Assembly: GCF_013368755.1 (NCBI RefSeq)
Contig: NC_049561.1
Location: 4,712,001 to 4,776,000 of the forward strand
Reading direction: 5' to 3'
Source of the DNA: Talaromyces rugulosus
Taxonomy: Eukaryota > Ascomycota > Eurotiomycetes > Eurotiales > Trichocomaceae
DNA: 64,000 nt
This document shows positions 43,300-55,172 of this stretch, piece by piece. The translations under genes and the position numbers were made by a program. How positions within the stretch are numbered: the stretch's first letter is position 1; the number at the start of each line of letters is the position of its first letter. Under the pieces are notes generated by a model that searched no databases, was not told where the DNA came from, and worked only from the letters and a program-made list of their open reading frames with translations.

Positions 43300-46200
43300 T
43301 CACAATATAGCGTAATTTCTCAGCCATTCGGCAACTTCAACATGTCCTTCTTTCTCCGCGTAGGTTGCTGCTTCGTCACAAACAATTCTGAGACCCTCAT
43401 CTCCATCGTAGTGATTTAAAAGTAACTGTACCATATCCTGTAAGCCTCGCTCTGCAGCGCCATTTATTGCAGTTCTGCCATTTTCACGTGCTGCAGGTTC
43501 AGCGATACTTGCACCACGCTGAAGAAGCTCGATGACTATGTCCGTAAGACCATTGATCGAGGCTGCTTGAAGTGCTGTCAAGCCGCATACCTTTGCTGGA
43601 GCTGCATTGATATCTGCACCTCGTTCGATCAAAAGGAACACCATTTGTGTGTAGCGCTCTCAGATTGCCTCTTGGAGTGGGGTGCCCATTTTGCCGTCAG
43701 CAGGGATGTTTATTTCGGCACCCTTTTCAACCAGATATTTGACTGCATCAGTCCGTTCTGTAATCAAAGCTCGATGTAGGGCAGTCGCTTTATCGTCATC
43801 CCGAGAATTGATATCAACACCGCAATCTAGTAACGTTTCCATAAACTGTTGATCTACGCCTGTGCTTTCACAACTTAACGCAGGTAGATCGTTCCATGCT
43901 TTCTGAAGTTGGTCATCATAAACATCTTTTGGTAGACCACTAATAGCGCTTAGTAGCATTTTGAATTTTTGAGAACCGTGGACCTCTATGTCGTCATGGA
44001 TAGCATAAACCAGAATGTCGTATTCCCTACACACCCTTTTTAGGTCTTTGTATCTGGATAAAAGTAAGGCTATCGTTTCAGGGTTTAGCATTTTATCCAC
44101 TGCCATAGAAAGTGCGCATTGTCCGTTTGAATCGTGAGCGGCCGAGACGGGACTGTAGATATCGACACCGCTATCTAACAGCAAATTCATCATGGGTATA
44201 TTACGATGAAATATGGACCACCCTAAGGCATTGAAGTTCTCAGACCAATATTCGGGCCCCCAGTACCCGTCAAGATCAGCACCCATCTTGAGCAGATACC
44301 TCGCCCCGTCTAGCCACTCGTTGAATGCAGCCATTGCTAAGCAACGCGAAGCATTATTTCCAGGTGATAACGTGTTAAGTTCCACGCCATTTCTCACGAG
44401 AAATTTGAGCATGGATATATCTTCGGATAGAGCTGCGGCTTCCATGACTGTAAATCTGCCTTCTTTTGCCGCTGGGCCGTTGATTTCTGCTCCACCGTCG
44501 ATCAAATTTCTTAGAAGGTCAAAATCCCCATTCAATGCCGCTGCCTGTACAGCTGTGATGCCCCCAGAATGACCTGGAGGGGCATCAATGTCGGCACCAA
44601 AAGTGTACAAAATACCTGCCATCAAAGGATTTTTGTTCATTATAGCAGATTGCAGTACCGTCAGTCCATTCTATGCCCTGCGGGAGTATTTAAGTCTGCA
44701 TCTGCCCTTAAAAGTACCGTTAGAATTTCAAAGCTGCCACTTTCTGCGGCTGCCTGTATTGCTGTGCGGCCATCTGAGGTAGCGGGTGCAGCATTCACAT
44801 CTGCACCGTGTAGTAGAAGGAAATCCACCATTTCAGGATAATTGAGTCGAGCCGCCATTTGGAGGGGAGTATCGCCACCCACCCAATGTCCTCTGCAATT
44901 GATATTGGCTCCTTTAAAAAGTAGAAAACCAGCGATAGCTGCGTTTTGATTCTTCACAGCTCTGTGAAGGGGGCAGCAGTCACGTAGAGGGGCATCTTCA
45001 TCGGGATTCGGCACACATACACCCACATGTGTCCTATGAGTTCCTAATAGTTGAACCAGAGAACATTGTTTCGTTCTACTGCAATCTCAAATGGAGCATA
45101 CCCTGGCATGCCCGGTCCAGAATTTGAGAATAGTGTTGGTGTTCTTGGGAGATTTATATCTGCTCCTCGGTCAATAAGAAGCTCGGCTAATTCCAAGTTC
45201 TCAGACCAGATCGCCGCCTGAAGAGCAGTCCCGTAGTAGCCTGAAACGTATGAGTTGACGTTGGCTCCTGCTGTTAAAAGCATGTCGACAGCTTCAAGGT
45301 TTCCCGACCTTGCAGCATCAACCAACGGGAAGCCGGGTTGTTTGTACTCAACAAAACAGTCAGGATCTGCCCCAGACACCAGCAGTGTTCTTAAAATATC
45401 TAGATTTCCCAAATCCCAAGGTAACTTCATTGAGCTCCAATCCTTAATTTTTGTAGGGAACTTTTCTTTGCACAGAAGTTCTACCATCTTCTGATCCGCA
45501 TTAGAGACCGCAATCGACATGCAATCACTGGACGCATAAAAACGGACACGATGTGAGTTTCGGTAATTGGACATAGCAACCCCACTATCAATGATAGCCT
45601 TAGCCATACTAGTATTTCCGGAATTCACAATTGAAGAGAAAACCTTTCTCAAGAATATTTTCATTGGAACCGAGTTCAGGCCAAGAAGAAACGGTAAAAA
45701 CGCCGATTCAAAGGTTCGCAGTAAAAATCCCAACCCTTTCATAATATTGGGCTGAGATAACCCGTCGTTATTTGTCTCAAAGACAAATTTTTCTATAAAA
45801 ATATGCAGCGGATTTGATCGATGTATTGTTTTATTAGAATCAAAGGTGGATAGTGAAAGTCCATCTGCATCACTCGATGGAAGGTATAACCCAAAATTTA
45901 GTCCGCGGAAGCGTAAATTTGGTAAACCATTGACTGGCCCTTCGTCTAGATCGATCATATCCTCGTTTTGACGTGGATTTATTGAGGTTTTTGTGCGTCC
46001 AAATATAAATCTAAAAGTTGCAGCTGCGGAGTTCTTGCCAGGTAGAAACTCGCGATGATGGCTGGGTTGATCTACTAAATCATATCCAGGACCCAGCTTA
46101 GGGACTTGATTGCCCCCAATTTGTCCTTCTGAAAGTTAGAGAAAGCATCGAGCCAAAAGGGCAAACTCTTACTCGTCATCATTCTGATATCCCTTTGGAA

Positions 46201-46705
46201 TTCAATCCATGGAAGGTTACCAGTATACACTTGTCGAAGTACAATAGGCGATGATTCAGCGCATGGAGTGAATACCCGGATGCCCTCGGGGGTAGGTATG
46301 TCTTCCAGGAGCTGTACTTGACTGGTATAGGTAACATTTCGGGATATTTCCCTCTCGATATATGATCGTGATCTTATCCTTCCACGAATTTCCCAAAGAG
46401 AGTCCTTGCCCTCTAGTTTTCTTTTCTTTGTTGTCTGGTCCACCTTCTTCCATATGGTACCGCTAGCGTATTTTTCGAAGCCCCAGTCTTTGATCTTGGT
46501 GGTGTATTGGTTTTTCCTAGAAAACAGTTCTTAGTGATAAACACAAGTGGACTTGTGGAGTATGTGCATACGTTGCTTTGAAGCCATGTCTTTCTTCCAT
46601 TGTGGTCATCGTTTTTTCCAGCGTTTCTTTCTGGTAAAGAGCAACAATTTCGTCTCTGTATTGCTCCCATATTAACGAGGCGATTCGAGGTGCTTTGCCT
46701 TTCAT
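43300..46705 (-). pseudogene. Clr5-domain ankyrin-repeat protein gene, three disruptions
   Basis: The N-terminal Clr5 DNA-binding-like domain is split by one intron: exons 46705-46572 and 46516-46173, with IWEQYRDEIVALYQKETLE then KNQYTTKIKDWGFEKY. After a further 44-nt intron, exon 46128 onward continues into roughly ten ankyrin units, such as VDMLLTAGANVNSY, LAELLIDRGADINLP, VDFLLLHGADVNAAP and VKYLVEKGAEINIP. The frame is lost near 45056-45063 and again near 44668-44672, each consistent with one missing base. A TGA at 43660-43662 then cuts an otherwise continuous frame before the last two repeats. Together these predict a truncated, inactive product. If they were sequencing errors, three would be needed in one gene. 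Confidence 0.8.
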
Positions 46706-47110
46706 TTTCGGCGCTTAGTAGAGAGTGGAACGATAAATGTTAGTAGTGTGAAGAATTTTTATTCGCGTTAAGCGTTAGTAAAAGGACATACATAAGAGGA
46801 ACAAAATCAGCGAAGGAAAAAAAAGGGGTAAGGTATTGCTGAAATACCTAATGTTGTCCTACTAACAGTTATTCCGATTGTTGTATGGATAGCATATCAT
46901 CAGTGTCCCCTCGAGGGAGATTACGATTGGCCGATTGCACTATTTGATTCATCCTTGTTACACAATTTCAGTTGGTCGCATTCAGTTGGTCGAGAACGAA
47001 ATATTGAATCAGGCCCGAAATCTGGTTTCACAGGTTCCCCATGTGGACAGAGGATGTCGTATTGTAGCCCCGGCCAGTAACGTGTTACAAATTTGGGTTA
47101 CGACCCGGCT

Positions 47111-47356
47111 GAGTATGCCCACTGTCCTACTATCGGTGATTGATAGTTACCAAAATCTGGTTTCAGGGATTAACAGGTGCCCGTTCACAAAATCATATCA
47201 CAACACTGCGGCGGAGTATATTCACTGCCCTACTGATTGATGGTTAGCAAAATCTGGTTTCGGGGACTAATAGATGCCTATTCACAAAATTGGATCACAA
47301 TACAACAGCCGAGTACATCTACTGTCGGTGATTGATTGTTACCAAAATATTATTTT
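47111..47356 (+). repeat. Degenerate tandem repeat, about 100-bp unit, 2.5 copies
   Basis: Units start with GAGTA at 47111, 47214 and 47311. They share CACTG/CTACTG, GGTGATTGAT-GTTACCAAAAT, CTGGTTTC, GCC-TTCACAAAAT and CACAA in the same order. Spacing is 103 and 97 bp, and the third unit is partial. Confidence 0.65.
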
Positions 47357-47515
47357 GAATGAGCATCAGGAATATGCATATTTGTCTCAGTACTGCCCCA
47401 ATGTACTCATCCGCACCCGAGTTACTGTATCCAGCTAGTGTTCATAGTTTTTTGTTTTCTTTTATTTTATTTTCATTTTTGCCTACGTCTATAAAAGACC
47501 GGACTTGGTCTTCCC

Positions 47516-47609
47516 TTTTTTTGAAATCTGCATCTGTGTGCTTGCTCCCTAGCATTGAAAGACTTTTTTGAAATCTACATCTGTGTGTTTCATATCATTG
47601 AAAGACTAA
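47516..47609 (+). repeat. Direct duplication of about 53 bp before a start codon
   Basis: Two successive copies carry TTTTTTGAAATCT(G/A)CAT followed by CTGTGTG, then CATTGAAAGACT. The second copy ends just before the ATG at 47610, so it makes up the leader of that gene. Confidence 0.6.
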
Positions 47610-48246
47610 ATGGCCATGTCACCCGAAACGATAATTGCACTTGTTACTTTGATTGTCACTTGCCCCCCGTCGCTGCTGCTGGCTTGGACTTGTTTCAACC
47701 GGCTTCGTCGTTTTAACCGGAGTCGTCGGTCGTTATTTGCATCAAGTGAGTCACAGTCAATATCTTCTTGAGGAGTCAGCAGGCTGACTGATGCTCCATT
47801 CTCTTATTCCAGACTTGCTACCTTTTCAACGGTCTCGGAGTGAAGCATCTCAAATATCGCATCAAAACAATTCAGACAACCCAACCATGCCTTTGAGCAG
47901 GAGATTCTACCGCCTGGATACCTATTTAGAGCTTGTTGGTTTCCTCTTCTTTGTTAGTGATAATAAATCAACTAATAGTAGTGATGTATTTAGGAAAACT
48001 GGTCCTACAACAATCTCCGTATAAGAGAGTATCAAACCCTCTCTCCAATAGCTTTTCCTCAGGCGACCGCTAGGAGGTAAGTTGCTTGATATCTGACTAT
48101 CAGCCTAATGCTAGTTACTACCATGCGTATTCAGGGTCAGGGGGCCGATGATGTGTCAGTGGGATTCACGAAGTGAGAGGTTCGCATGTACTGTTGAATG
48201 GCACTCAGCCACACATGTTCATGCTCATACAGTAGATATTGTGTAA
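47610..48246 (+). CDS. Small membrane protein of unknown function, four exons
   Basis: Exons 47610-47745, 47813-47952, 47994-48076 and 48135-48246 sum to 471 nt, 156 residues. The N-terminus holds one hydrophobic helix (ETIIALVTLIVTCPPSLLLAW) followed by a basic Arg-rich stretch (RLRRFNRSRRS). The middle is polar, and the C-terminus reads MCQWDSRSERFACTVEWHSA. The unspliced frames end early; the spliced model has matching phases at all three introns, each with GT and AG (67, 41 and 58 nt). I cannot name the function. It stands just upstream of an intact NLR and downstream of a broken ankyrin gene, so a link to the NLR is possible but unproven. The 41-nt intron is short. Confidence 0.6.
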
Positions 48247-48889
48247 AACACCCGAAACACCCCCAGCTTCTTCGGATCACAACAATCTAAGTTCATGGTC
48301 CGCACTCCAGAGAAGTAGAAGACTCGGGGTCTGTTGGTTGTATGTCTAATTAAAGTTTGTCACAGGTGTCGCCTATCGACAAAAGTTACTTTCTAGAATA
48401 GAAAATAGTTGAAGCGTGGGAACAGTGTCTTATTTTCCTATGTGTGAGGGTTTTTGTTTCCCACTTATAAGCAGTAATAAATGTCTATAAAGTAATCCTA
48501 ATCGACCAAAAACAAGTCTGTTGGACTATGATTCCAATATTCGTACGGCGTAAGGTATTTATGGCATGCCCAAGTATATACAAGGCTTATGATAAACGAA
48601 GGAAAATATTAGTATTTGTTACGTACAGCGTACCATATCTTTAACAGATGGCCACGATCGAAACCTGTCGCCGCTTTTACGTATTTCCAGCCTAACCATC
48701 CTTGGTCCGTACTCTTCGGACGGGTCGTGCCGGTGCCGATGAGGCTGAGACGTCTGCAACTATTGTGATACGTTCCATTGGTTCCATGGATTGCTGTACA
48801 CACATATATGAAGAAAGAGAAGGGAGTGCTTTTTTGTAACCTTGGTGTAGCTCACGGCACAGTCCAAAATTTGGCACCTTGCAAGCGGC
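48247..48889. other. Intergenic region, promoter of the NLR gene
   Basis: About 640 bp between the small membrane protein and the NLR. No gene is supported. The region just before the NLR start has no obvious regulatory site that I can name. Confidence 0.4.
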
Positions 48890-51800
48890 ATGGAATCTGA
48901 ATATAGAAACGATGAATACACGGTCGCATGGATATGTGCGCTTCAGGATGAATTCGATGTGGCAACAGCAATGCTGTCGCATGAACACGGATTGCCGCAG
49001 CATCTTCCAGAGCGTGACAGCAATGCCTACATACTAGGCGAAATTGGGGAGCACAAGATTGTTCTCGCATGCCTGCCAGCTGGCCGAACGGGGGTCCATT
49101 CCGCTGCGGCGGTAGTCGAGAATATGCGACGCACATTCAGTTCTCTTCGCTTCGGTCTTTTAGTAGGCATCGGCGGCGGTGTGCCGAATTTAGCGAATGG
49201 TGTCGATATCAGACTAGGCGATATTGCTGTCAGTGTTCCCCACGGTCCTTACGGCGGAGTGGTACAATACGACTATGGCAAGTCGGAGGCTGGTGGCACC
49301 TTTACACATTGCGGACAGTTAAATTCACCACCTGAAAAACTGTTGTCCTATGTCTCCATCCTGCAGAGCTTTCAGCGAAGATTGAAGAATCCGAGGAATC
49401 TCGTTAGACAGTTCTTGGACGAGCTTGACGAGTACAGCGATGAATACGGATACCCCGATATCGAAGACCGGCTCTTTCGACCAGATTGTATGCATACTAC
49501 CGCACCAGACCAAGTTGATGGATGCAATCTCTGTGACACCACGCAGTTGGTTCACCGGAAGAGGAGAAGAAACTCCGATCCCGCCATACACCTGGGGATC
49601 ATCGCATCGGGAAACGCTGTCATACGGGATAGTACAAAGCGGGACCGAATCAATAGCGAGTATGGAAACTCAATTATATGCTTTGAAATGGAAGCAGCTG
49701 GCTTGATGAACAACTTTCCATGTCTAGTCATTCGAGGTATCAGTGACTATGCTGATTCGCATAAAAACGACAATTGGCGTTATCGTGCCATCGCCACCGC
49801 GTCTGCATATGCAAAGGCTCTTTTGACCTTGGTCCGTCCTGCAGAGGTGTCAGCGATCCCCGAGATTAGAAAAGTGATGGCAACTGGTGAGTGTTGAACT
49901 TTCGGCTAGACACAGGAATGGAAGGAAATGGGAGAGAAAATAAAGCATCTGACAGACTGCGTGCGCACAGTTCAGGAAGTCAATCAAAGTATCTCCCACG
50001 TACAACAACATGTACAAAAGGGTTTTGGCTATATTGATGAAGGTGAGATCGAGATTGCACAGTGGCGTTTGGCGATGACCAAAAGCTCACTTTTCGTTTC
50101 TAGAACGCGCGGAACGCGAGCGTAATGACATCTTGGAGTGGCTCACACCCCTCGACTATGGGCCCCAATTGAGTGATACGATCAGGCGGCGTTATGAAAG
50201 TACGGGTGAATGGATTTTAACTTCTTCGGAATACCAGGAATGGATCAATGGCAAGAAGAAGACCGTGTTTTGTCCCGGTATTCCCGGGGCCGGGAAAACG
50301 GTTCTTACAGCAATATCAGTCTATGATCTTTATTCTCGCTTTGAGGGCGACAAAGGGATAGGCATTGCGTACATATTCTTTGACTTTCAGCGGCGCGATG
50401 AACAAACGTTGGATAATTTACTCCTCAGCCTTTTGAAGCAGCTCCTTCAGTACCGGAACCCTCTTCCAAAATCCATTCAAGATATCCATCACCGCCACAG
50501 GACTACAAAGATCCGTCCATCTACTAATGATATCGCCACGTTACTAGAATATGTCGCCACAACTTTTTCCAAGATATTTATTCTAGTCGACGCGCTTGAT
50601 GAATGCCAGACAGCAAATGGATGCCGGATGAACTTTTTAACCAACCTCCTCAATCTTCAAGGAAAGGTTAATTTTCAACTTTTTGCAACTTCTCGAATTA
50701 ATGAGGAAATAGCAGCTATGTTTCAAGACTGTTTGACATTAAGTATTAGCGCCTCTGCCGCCGATATTACAAAGTATGTGAACGGCCAAATGAAGCGGCT
50801 ACAGCCGGATATTATCGATGACGAAATCCGAGGTATGATCGAAGCCGGTGTACTTGAAGCTTCGAGAGGCATGTACGTGCTTGTGTTTGTTGTTTAATGA
50901 GATGTTCACGACTATACTAATCGAATTCCGCAGGTTTCTACTCGCAGCGTTGCATATGAATACACTCGCCGATCAGCCAACGAGGGGCGACATTAAGACT
51001 ACCTTAAAAAAGCTTGCCAAAGGTGTGGATGGTCTCGATGCAACATACAGACAGGCAATGGAAAGAATTGAGAGCCATGGGCTACGCTCTCGTTCTATTG
51101 CCAAAGAGACATTGTCCTGGATAATCCACGCCAAACGGCAACTTTCAGTCGAAGAACTTCGGCATGCTTTAGCCGTCAGAATGGGAACTAAGGAGCTTGA
51201 CAAAGACTATCTCCCGAGTACCAAGGTACTGAGCTCTGTCTGCGCAGGCTTGGTCACAATCGATGAGGAAAGCGGCATCATTCGTTTGGTGCATTACACA
51301 ACGCTCGAATTCTTCATGCGTAATAAAAAAGAATGGTTCCAAAACGCGGATAGTGAAATTGCTAAGGCTTGCGTGACATATCTGTCATTCGACTCTTTTC
51401 AAACCGGTCCATGTCAAACCGACGAAGACTTTGAGACTCGATTGCAGGAGAATGTTCTGTATGATTATGCTGCACGCAACTGGGCCTACCACGCGCAAGA
51501 CGTGTTAGATACCACAATGAGGCAATTGATCCTTAACTTTCTAGAGAGAGATACCAGTGTGTCTGCTTGTTTTCAAACAATCATGATAACCCGGATTTAT
51601 TCAGAGTATAGCCAGGGAGTTCCAAAGCAAATGTCAGGTCTACATCTCGCAGCCTACTTTGGACTAACCGAATTCGTGGCAGCCCTACTTGCAGCCCGTC
51701 ACGATCCAAGTCCTAGAGACGACAAAGGCTGGACGCCATTACACTGGGCAATTCGCAACAAGCGAGAAGCCACGGCGAAGCTTCTGGTCGACAATGGTGC

Positions 51801-54183
51801 TGATCCAAGGAGTCGAAGTGACGGCGGATGGACCCCGCTACACTGGGCGTCTCGAAATGGAAATGAGGCTGTGGTGAAGTTACTGCTTGCACATGGTGCT
51901 GACCCGAACTCGAGATCTGAAGATGGGTGGACACCGTTACATGCAGCTGTTGAAAATTGTGATGAGGTTATCTCTCAATTGCTTCTCAGCAATGGCGCGT
52001 ATCCAGGCCCAGAGAGCGACTATGACTCTCAAAATTGGTTTGACGCAGAGCGCTCTGACAAACTTATGAAAATGCTGCATAAGCAGAATATTTCAATTTC
52101 CGAGGGTGCGAAATTAATAATGAAAGATCTTGGCGTTCCAGAAAGTTATCTTGGCAATCATGACAAGACTCCATGGATCTCCTTTAAATGGACTAAGGCC
52201 AAAGTGGTCTTCGGTGTTGCCAAGGCTACTGATCCCGGTTCTCAGGATGAGTATTCTTGCAGAACACCGCTACAGTCGGCGGCCAGGAATGGCTATGATA
52301 GATTGGTGAAGCTCCTGGTCGAAAATGGTGCCGACATAGATAGCAAAGACAGCAGCGGCAATAGAGCGATACATCTGGCGGCCGGAAATGGCCGAGAAGG
52401 CGCAGTGAAAATCCTCCTTGACAGTGGTGACGATTTGAACTCCAAAGACAACTCTGGGTTAACACCATTGCACAAAGCTGCTGAGGGGGGATATAACACG
52501 GCAGTCAAGTTCCTCCTCGAAAGAGGAGCGCTTATAAACCAAAAAGGAGTTGATGGTCTGACAGTGTTGCATGTAGCTGCTAAAAAAAATCATCACAACA
52601 CTGTGAAACTGCTCCATGAGAATGGTGCCGATTTGAATGAAGTGGACAACGATGGCCGTACAGCATTATATCTTGCTGCTGTGGAAGGACATCAAGCACT
52701 AGTCGAACTACTACTTGACCTAGGTGCAAATCTTACGGCTACAACCAACGAAGACAGAACAGTACTTCACTCTATTGCCGACATTGGGTCTGAAGAAGTC
52801 CTCGACATACTGCTCGAGCGTGGCGCCGATGTGAATGTCATCAATGGTTCTAGTCACACCCCTTTGCACTTGGCTTCTATGAAAGGGCGCGATATAGTAG
52901 TAAAGAAGCTACTTGACAAGGGGGCTGATCCGGCACTAGGCGATACATGCTGTACACCACTTTATGCTGCTGCCAACAAAGGGTTTTCTACAACTGTAGA
53001 ATTATTACTGGCGAACGGTGCTCCTCCTGATCAAGGAAAAGATACGTTTACGCCGTTAGATGCAGCAGCAACAAACGGCCACATAGCCGTGATGATGATG
53101 CTGCTTGAGAAAGGCGCTGACGTCAATCACGATAACGACCATAATATCAGAGCAATTCACCTGGCGACGCAGAAAGGCCACACGGCGGCGGTCAAATTGC
53201 TGCTCGAAAGAGGTGCAAAACTCACCCGGACGGATACATCGGCGACTCCACTCCATATAGCCGCTGAGTGTGGATTCCCAGTCATTGTAGAGCTGCTTCT
53301 TGACAATGGGTCAGATCCAAATATTGCCCTTGATAGTGGTTCGACATCATTACATCGGGCCGTCCGTAATGAGCATACATCTGTGGTAGAGATTTTGTTA
53401 ATAAAGGGAGCCAACCCTAGTATGAAGGATGATGAAGGTCTCATGCCATTGCATATCGCTGCAGAGCGAGGAAACGTGGCATTGATAGAAACGCTGATTA
53501 AACATGGTGCTGATACAGAGGCAAAGGATGAGAGCAACCAGTTAGACCCACTTCATTGGGCCCAGGTGAATGGCCGTGAAGCTGCGGTCCTGAAACTGCT
53601 GGAACATGGTGTCGATTATTTAGTGGATAAACGCGGGTCAACGACCCTCCATTGGGCAGCTCTGGGCTCGCATGAGTCAGTAGCGAAACTATTACTCGAC
53701 AAGGGTGCTCCCTCAAGCCCAAAGACTGACGAGGGTTGGACACCACTACACTCAGCTGTTATCAATGGGAACGTCGGCGTAATGAAGCTGCTCCTCGACC
53801 ACGGGGCTGACATGGAGGCTAATGGACATAACAGTAGGATTACTCCTCTGTCATTAGCCGCATATCAAGGCCGTGAAAACGCGGTCAAGCTTCTACTAGA
53901 GTACGGCGCCAACATTGAATACAAGGGACCTGAAAATATGACACCTCTCTTTATAGCTGCAGTGGAGAATAACAAAGGAGCGGTAAAAGAGCTGCTTGGA
54001 TATGGAGCCGATGTCAATACTGTCGATGTCAAGGGCCAAACACCATTATCCTGGGCTACCGAGAATAACGAAAAGGAAACTGCTCAATTGATTCTTCAAA
54101 AATTCCCCGTTGAATCTGACGATTCCGATTACAGCCACATCCAGGCACCTTCCGATAGTGATTTCTCCCTAATTTCTCACTGA
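48890..54183 (+). CDS. NLR-like protein: nucleoside phosphorylase-like domain, NACHT ATPase, ankyrin repeats
   Basis: This is an apparently intact fungal NLR, 1709 residues. Exons are 48890-49873, 49916-50042, 50104-50872 and 50934-54183. The N-terminal PNP_UDP-type domain has EYTVAWICALQDEFDVA, LLVGIGGGVPN, DIRLGDIAVSVP, QYDYGK and the ICFEMEAAGLM motif. The NACHT has Walker A GIPGAGKT and Walker B-like ILVDALDEC. A winged-helix-like spacer (LSWIIHAKRQLSVEELRHAL) leads to about 20 ankyrin units, from GLHLAAYFGLTEFVAALL to an acidic C-terminal tail. By family knowledge these are sensors for non-self or conspecific recognition. The first intron (49874-49915, 42 nt, GTGATG donor) is the only weak point. 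The ordinary donor at 49887 shifts frame, so a small indel cannot be excluded. All other junctions agree. Confidence 0.88.
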
Positions 54184-55172
54184 GCACTACCCGCGATTAG
54201 CGACCACGCCACGAGGGATAGGATGAGGATAGAGTACGCGTGATTACTAGAGACTTGAGCTATGGCTGAATTATGTGCGTCAAACAAGTTGGTACAGTTT
54301 GTTGTGTATATCAGGGTATGGGAATAATCCCAATAGGTGTGTTTATTACCTGATAAAGAATTTCTGCCAATTTACCCAGCCCATACGACATTAGTTTCAG
54401 GATTGATATATTGCGGTTAATATACATCATCAATCTCTTGTTAAAAAAAAAAGCTGCATCCTGTCAGCACGGGCGGACTGATTCGAGCAGCCCTAAGGAA
54501 GGAGTGATCTTTGACAAAATATTTGGGTAGAAGTTCGAGTTTGCTAGTATTTTCGAGGCGAAATCCCCATTCCTGAGGCAGGACAGTGTTGGTTACTCAC
54601 TGAGCACCCTCGGTGAGCCAGCGGCTCAATTGATCTTTAGTAATGTTATTTCTGTGATATTTTTTTTTTGTCCTTAATCCATTGTTTGGCAATTCAAAAA
54701 GGCTATTATGATAGCGACGTGGTATTTAGGCCACCCATCTTTCGTCCTACTCGACATTTGGACGAATCAGTTAGAACAAATATTCATACATTGATTCAGT
54801 AACCATGTTGTTTTGCATTTTTACTTCTATTACGGCAAGTAGCCATATGCATTACAGCACATGATATTTCAGACCTGCTGAATTCAGGAGTGATACCGCA
54901 CTGGGCCTAGGTGATGCAGTAGGTATTAAGAGGGCATGGGTTAAGATTCGTCCAGTTGCTTGCTACATCTGTGAAGATTCGGTCGTTCCTAGAACCTACC
55001 TTTTTGTCAACACACTAAACACAGACAAGGTGACTGTCGACCTGTGGCCCACAAAGAGTGCCTATCATTCCCGCGGGAAATGGAAGCTTGCTAGAACTCA
55101 CAGTTACAGATACACAAATGAATATAAATCAATAAATCGTGAGTGGAGTATTCATCATATATAGTCTATCTA
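54184..55172. other. Intergenic region
   Basis: About 990 bp between convergent genes. A/T runs occur near 54440 and 54660. No gene is supported. Confidence 0.4.

Larger units (their letters stand above)
46706..47609. other. Intergenic region rich in degenerate repeats
   Basis: About 900 bp. The left part holds the Clr5-ankyrin promoter. The middle has a degenerate ~100-bp tandem repeat, and the last 95 bp a ~53-bp duplication; both are listed separately. No gene is seen. Confidence 0.5.

Noticed and set aside
47359..47571. Short plus-strand frame of 70 residues before the small membrane gene
   Set aside because: It spans the T-rich leader and the duplicated segment; no start context or conservation is visible.
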